In this document: positions 63,082-64,000 of the stretch, one piece after another
Position numbering within the stretch: position 1 is the first letter of the stretch
Layout of the letters: each line of letters begins with the position of its first letter
NCBI RefSeq assembly: GCF_900105455.1
Contig: NZ_FNSF01000001.1
Location: forward strand, 1,307,001-1,371,000
DNA from: Tenacibaculum sp. MAR_2009_124
GTDB taxonomy: Bacteria > Bacteroidota > Bacteroidia > Flavobacteriales > Flavobacteriaceae
Reading direction: 5' to 3'
DNA length: 64,000 bases
The notes under the pieces: model-generated
Database searches by the model: none
What the model was told of the DNA's origin: nothing
Seen by the model: only the letters and a program-made list of their open reading frames with translations
Position numbers and translations under genes: made by a program

Positions 63082-63577
63082 GGGAAACCGTAAGGATATT
63101 TCCATTCTTTTTTATAGGTTAGCATCATAAAGAAAAAGCAACCTGAAAGATTAACCAAATACTACGAATCTGGAGAGATATACGTGCTTTAACCGTATAC
63201 TTCATTCTCTCTTTTCTAATTGTAAAAATTTTCACTTTTTAGCGAGGCTTTTTGAATGATTAACCAAAAGGATAACAAAACCCAAAAGGTCTGGTTATCC
63301 GGAAATATATAACGGATAACGATTATATTTGTATGGATATAACTAGTTGTATTTAATATGCTCAGCCTTTTGGATACCGAATATTCATTTTGGGTTTGTT
63401 AAAATTTCTTTCTAAGGGCAATTTTTAAAATACTAAGGAAAGAGACTTTAATGAAGTTTCGTCTCAAACTGTACGATTGACATCGTTGAGAGTTTCACTA
63501 TCAAAACGTTGGTAACGTAAAACAGTTTGACGAAGTTATCGGAAAAATTTGACAATGTCAAGTTTTTCCGATAACTT
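63082..63577. other. Hairpin-rich non-coding region, possible structured RNA
   Basis: No coding frame is supported in 62886-63840. Between 63082 and 63577 several inverted repeats follow one another: TTACGG-GAAA-CCGTAA near 63079-63094; TATACG/CGTATA near 63179-63199; GTTATCCG/CGGATAAC (63294-63301 and 63313-63320) enclosed by a 13-bp outer pair (63274-63287 with 63388-63400); and a branched set at 63458-63534 followed by a 21-bp hairpin (63533-63577, one wobble, 3-base loop). This is more stem structure than expected by chance, but no known RNA family is recognised. Confidence 0.35.
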
Positions 63578-63773
63578 ACTGTATTATAAATAATTGCTAC
63601 AATATTAGTTAAATTTTAAGGGACCTTTTTTTATAACAGAACCTTATCAGTCAGTGGTTGATAAAGTTTATAATAAAAAAATAAAATGAAAATTGGAAAG
63701 GTTTTAAAGTAGCGACTGACAGACTACGTATTTTATAAATTGTATATTTACTATTGTATAAAATACTAAAAAC

Positions 63774-63821
63774 AACACCCCATATACGCCATTAAAACGG
63801 CGCATATAGGATACGTTAGGC
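63774..63821 (+). other. attC-like hairpin upstream of the last gene
   Basis: An imperfect hairpin (ATATACGCC, 63782-63790, with GGCGCATAT, 63799-63807) is framed by AAC (63774) and GTTAGGC (63815-63821), the pattern of integron attC core sites (AAC...GTTRRRY). The left core does not fit RYYYAAC well, so this is suggestive only. Confidence 0.3.
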
Positions 63822-63840
63822 ATAATGAAGAACAACAACT

Positions 63841-64000
63841 ATGGAAGAACATATTATTTTTGAGAAAATTGATTTAATTCAAAAAATTATTAAGGAAAAA
63901 GATGTAAAAAAAATCCTTACCAGTGAAGATTTGAGCTTTTATCAAACTGCAATTGATTACATAAAAGAAAAATTAAATAACACCATTCCTTCGTTAGTTC
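63841..64000 (+). CDS. Hypothetical protein, N-terminus only
   Basis: The first 53 codons of an open frame from ATG 63841 to the window end: charged and probably helical (EEHIIFEKIDLIQKIIKEKD, ILTSEDLSFYQTAIDYIKEK). I do not recognise a family. It directly follows an attC-like hairpin and hairpin-rich DNA, so it may be an accessory or cassette gene. Confidence 0.5.
   Translation, partial: MEEHIIFEKIDLIQKIIKEKDVKKILTSEDLSFYQTAIDYIKEKLNNTIPSLV

Noticed and set aside
63458..63577. Retron msr-msd
   Set aside because: The stem layout is suggestive, but no reverse transcriptase is visible before the window ends and the conserved retron ends are not recognisable.

Overview
The window is chromosomal DNA from a member of the Bacteroidota, almost certainly the Flavobacteriaceae. 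The evidence is the low GC content, a SusC/SusD pair, secreted proteins with type IX secretion (T9SS) C-terminal sorting domains, the T9SS regulator PorX, the fused lpxC-fabZ gene and promoter-like TTTG / TANNTTTG boxes. Shine-Dalgarno sequences are not evident and several genes appear to start with TTG. I saw no tRNA or rRNA gene.

Layout. Positions 1-22.5 kb hold a maltodextrin/starch utilisation locus. On the minus strand, transcribed from 8.9 kb towards 1, are an inner-membrane sugar transporter, beta-phosphoglucomutase, a GH65 maltose phosphorylase, a GH13 lipoprotein and a GH31 alpha-glucosidase cut by the window edge. A large T9SS-secreted GEVED/FN3 protein of unknown role and a LacI-type regulator follow. 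SusC, SusD, a SusE-like lipoprotein and a secreted GH13 amylase lie divergently on the plus strand. Together these suggest glucan capture and cutting at the surface, import through SusCD, further cutting in the periplasm, uptake, and phosphorolysis to glucose and glucose 6-phosphate. Positions 22.6-23.8 kb are decaying DNA: a hydrolase with an in-frame stop and a RidA-family fragment.

Positions 23.8-29.4 kb form a tight minus-strand run: a QEGLA-motif zincin (DUF1704), an N-formylglutamate amidohydrolase-like enzyme, a TerB-like protein, a two-domain sulfurtransferase, a GshB-like ATP-grasp ligase and a dicarboxylate/amino-acid symporter. Positions 29.5-46.1 kb are mostly housekeeping: fabG, an M16 protease, sucD, the lipid A genes (lpxD paralogue, lpxA, lpxC-fabZ, lpxD) with efp, an HD hydrolase, then porX, a DUF1287 gene, tsaE and ald.

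Positions 46.1-51.8 kb are the most interesting accessory operon: an NTF2-like membrane protein, a LysA-like PLP decarboxylase, an acyl carrier protein, an AMP-forming ligase, an alpha/beta hydrolase and a beta-barrel-like protein. This gene set looks like a carrier-protein-bound amino acid activation and decarboxylation pathway. A gene-free kilobase follows, then small or peripheral genes, recQ with an apparent one-base deletion in its Walker A motif, and kdsD, tatC and lptB.

From 61.0 kb on the DNA is accessory: 21-bp and 41-bp tandem repeats, an intact IS3-family element with a 3-bp target duplication and a phased A6G frameshift signal, about 1 kb of hairpin-rich non-coding DNA, an attC-like hairpin and the start of an unknown gene.
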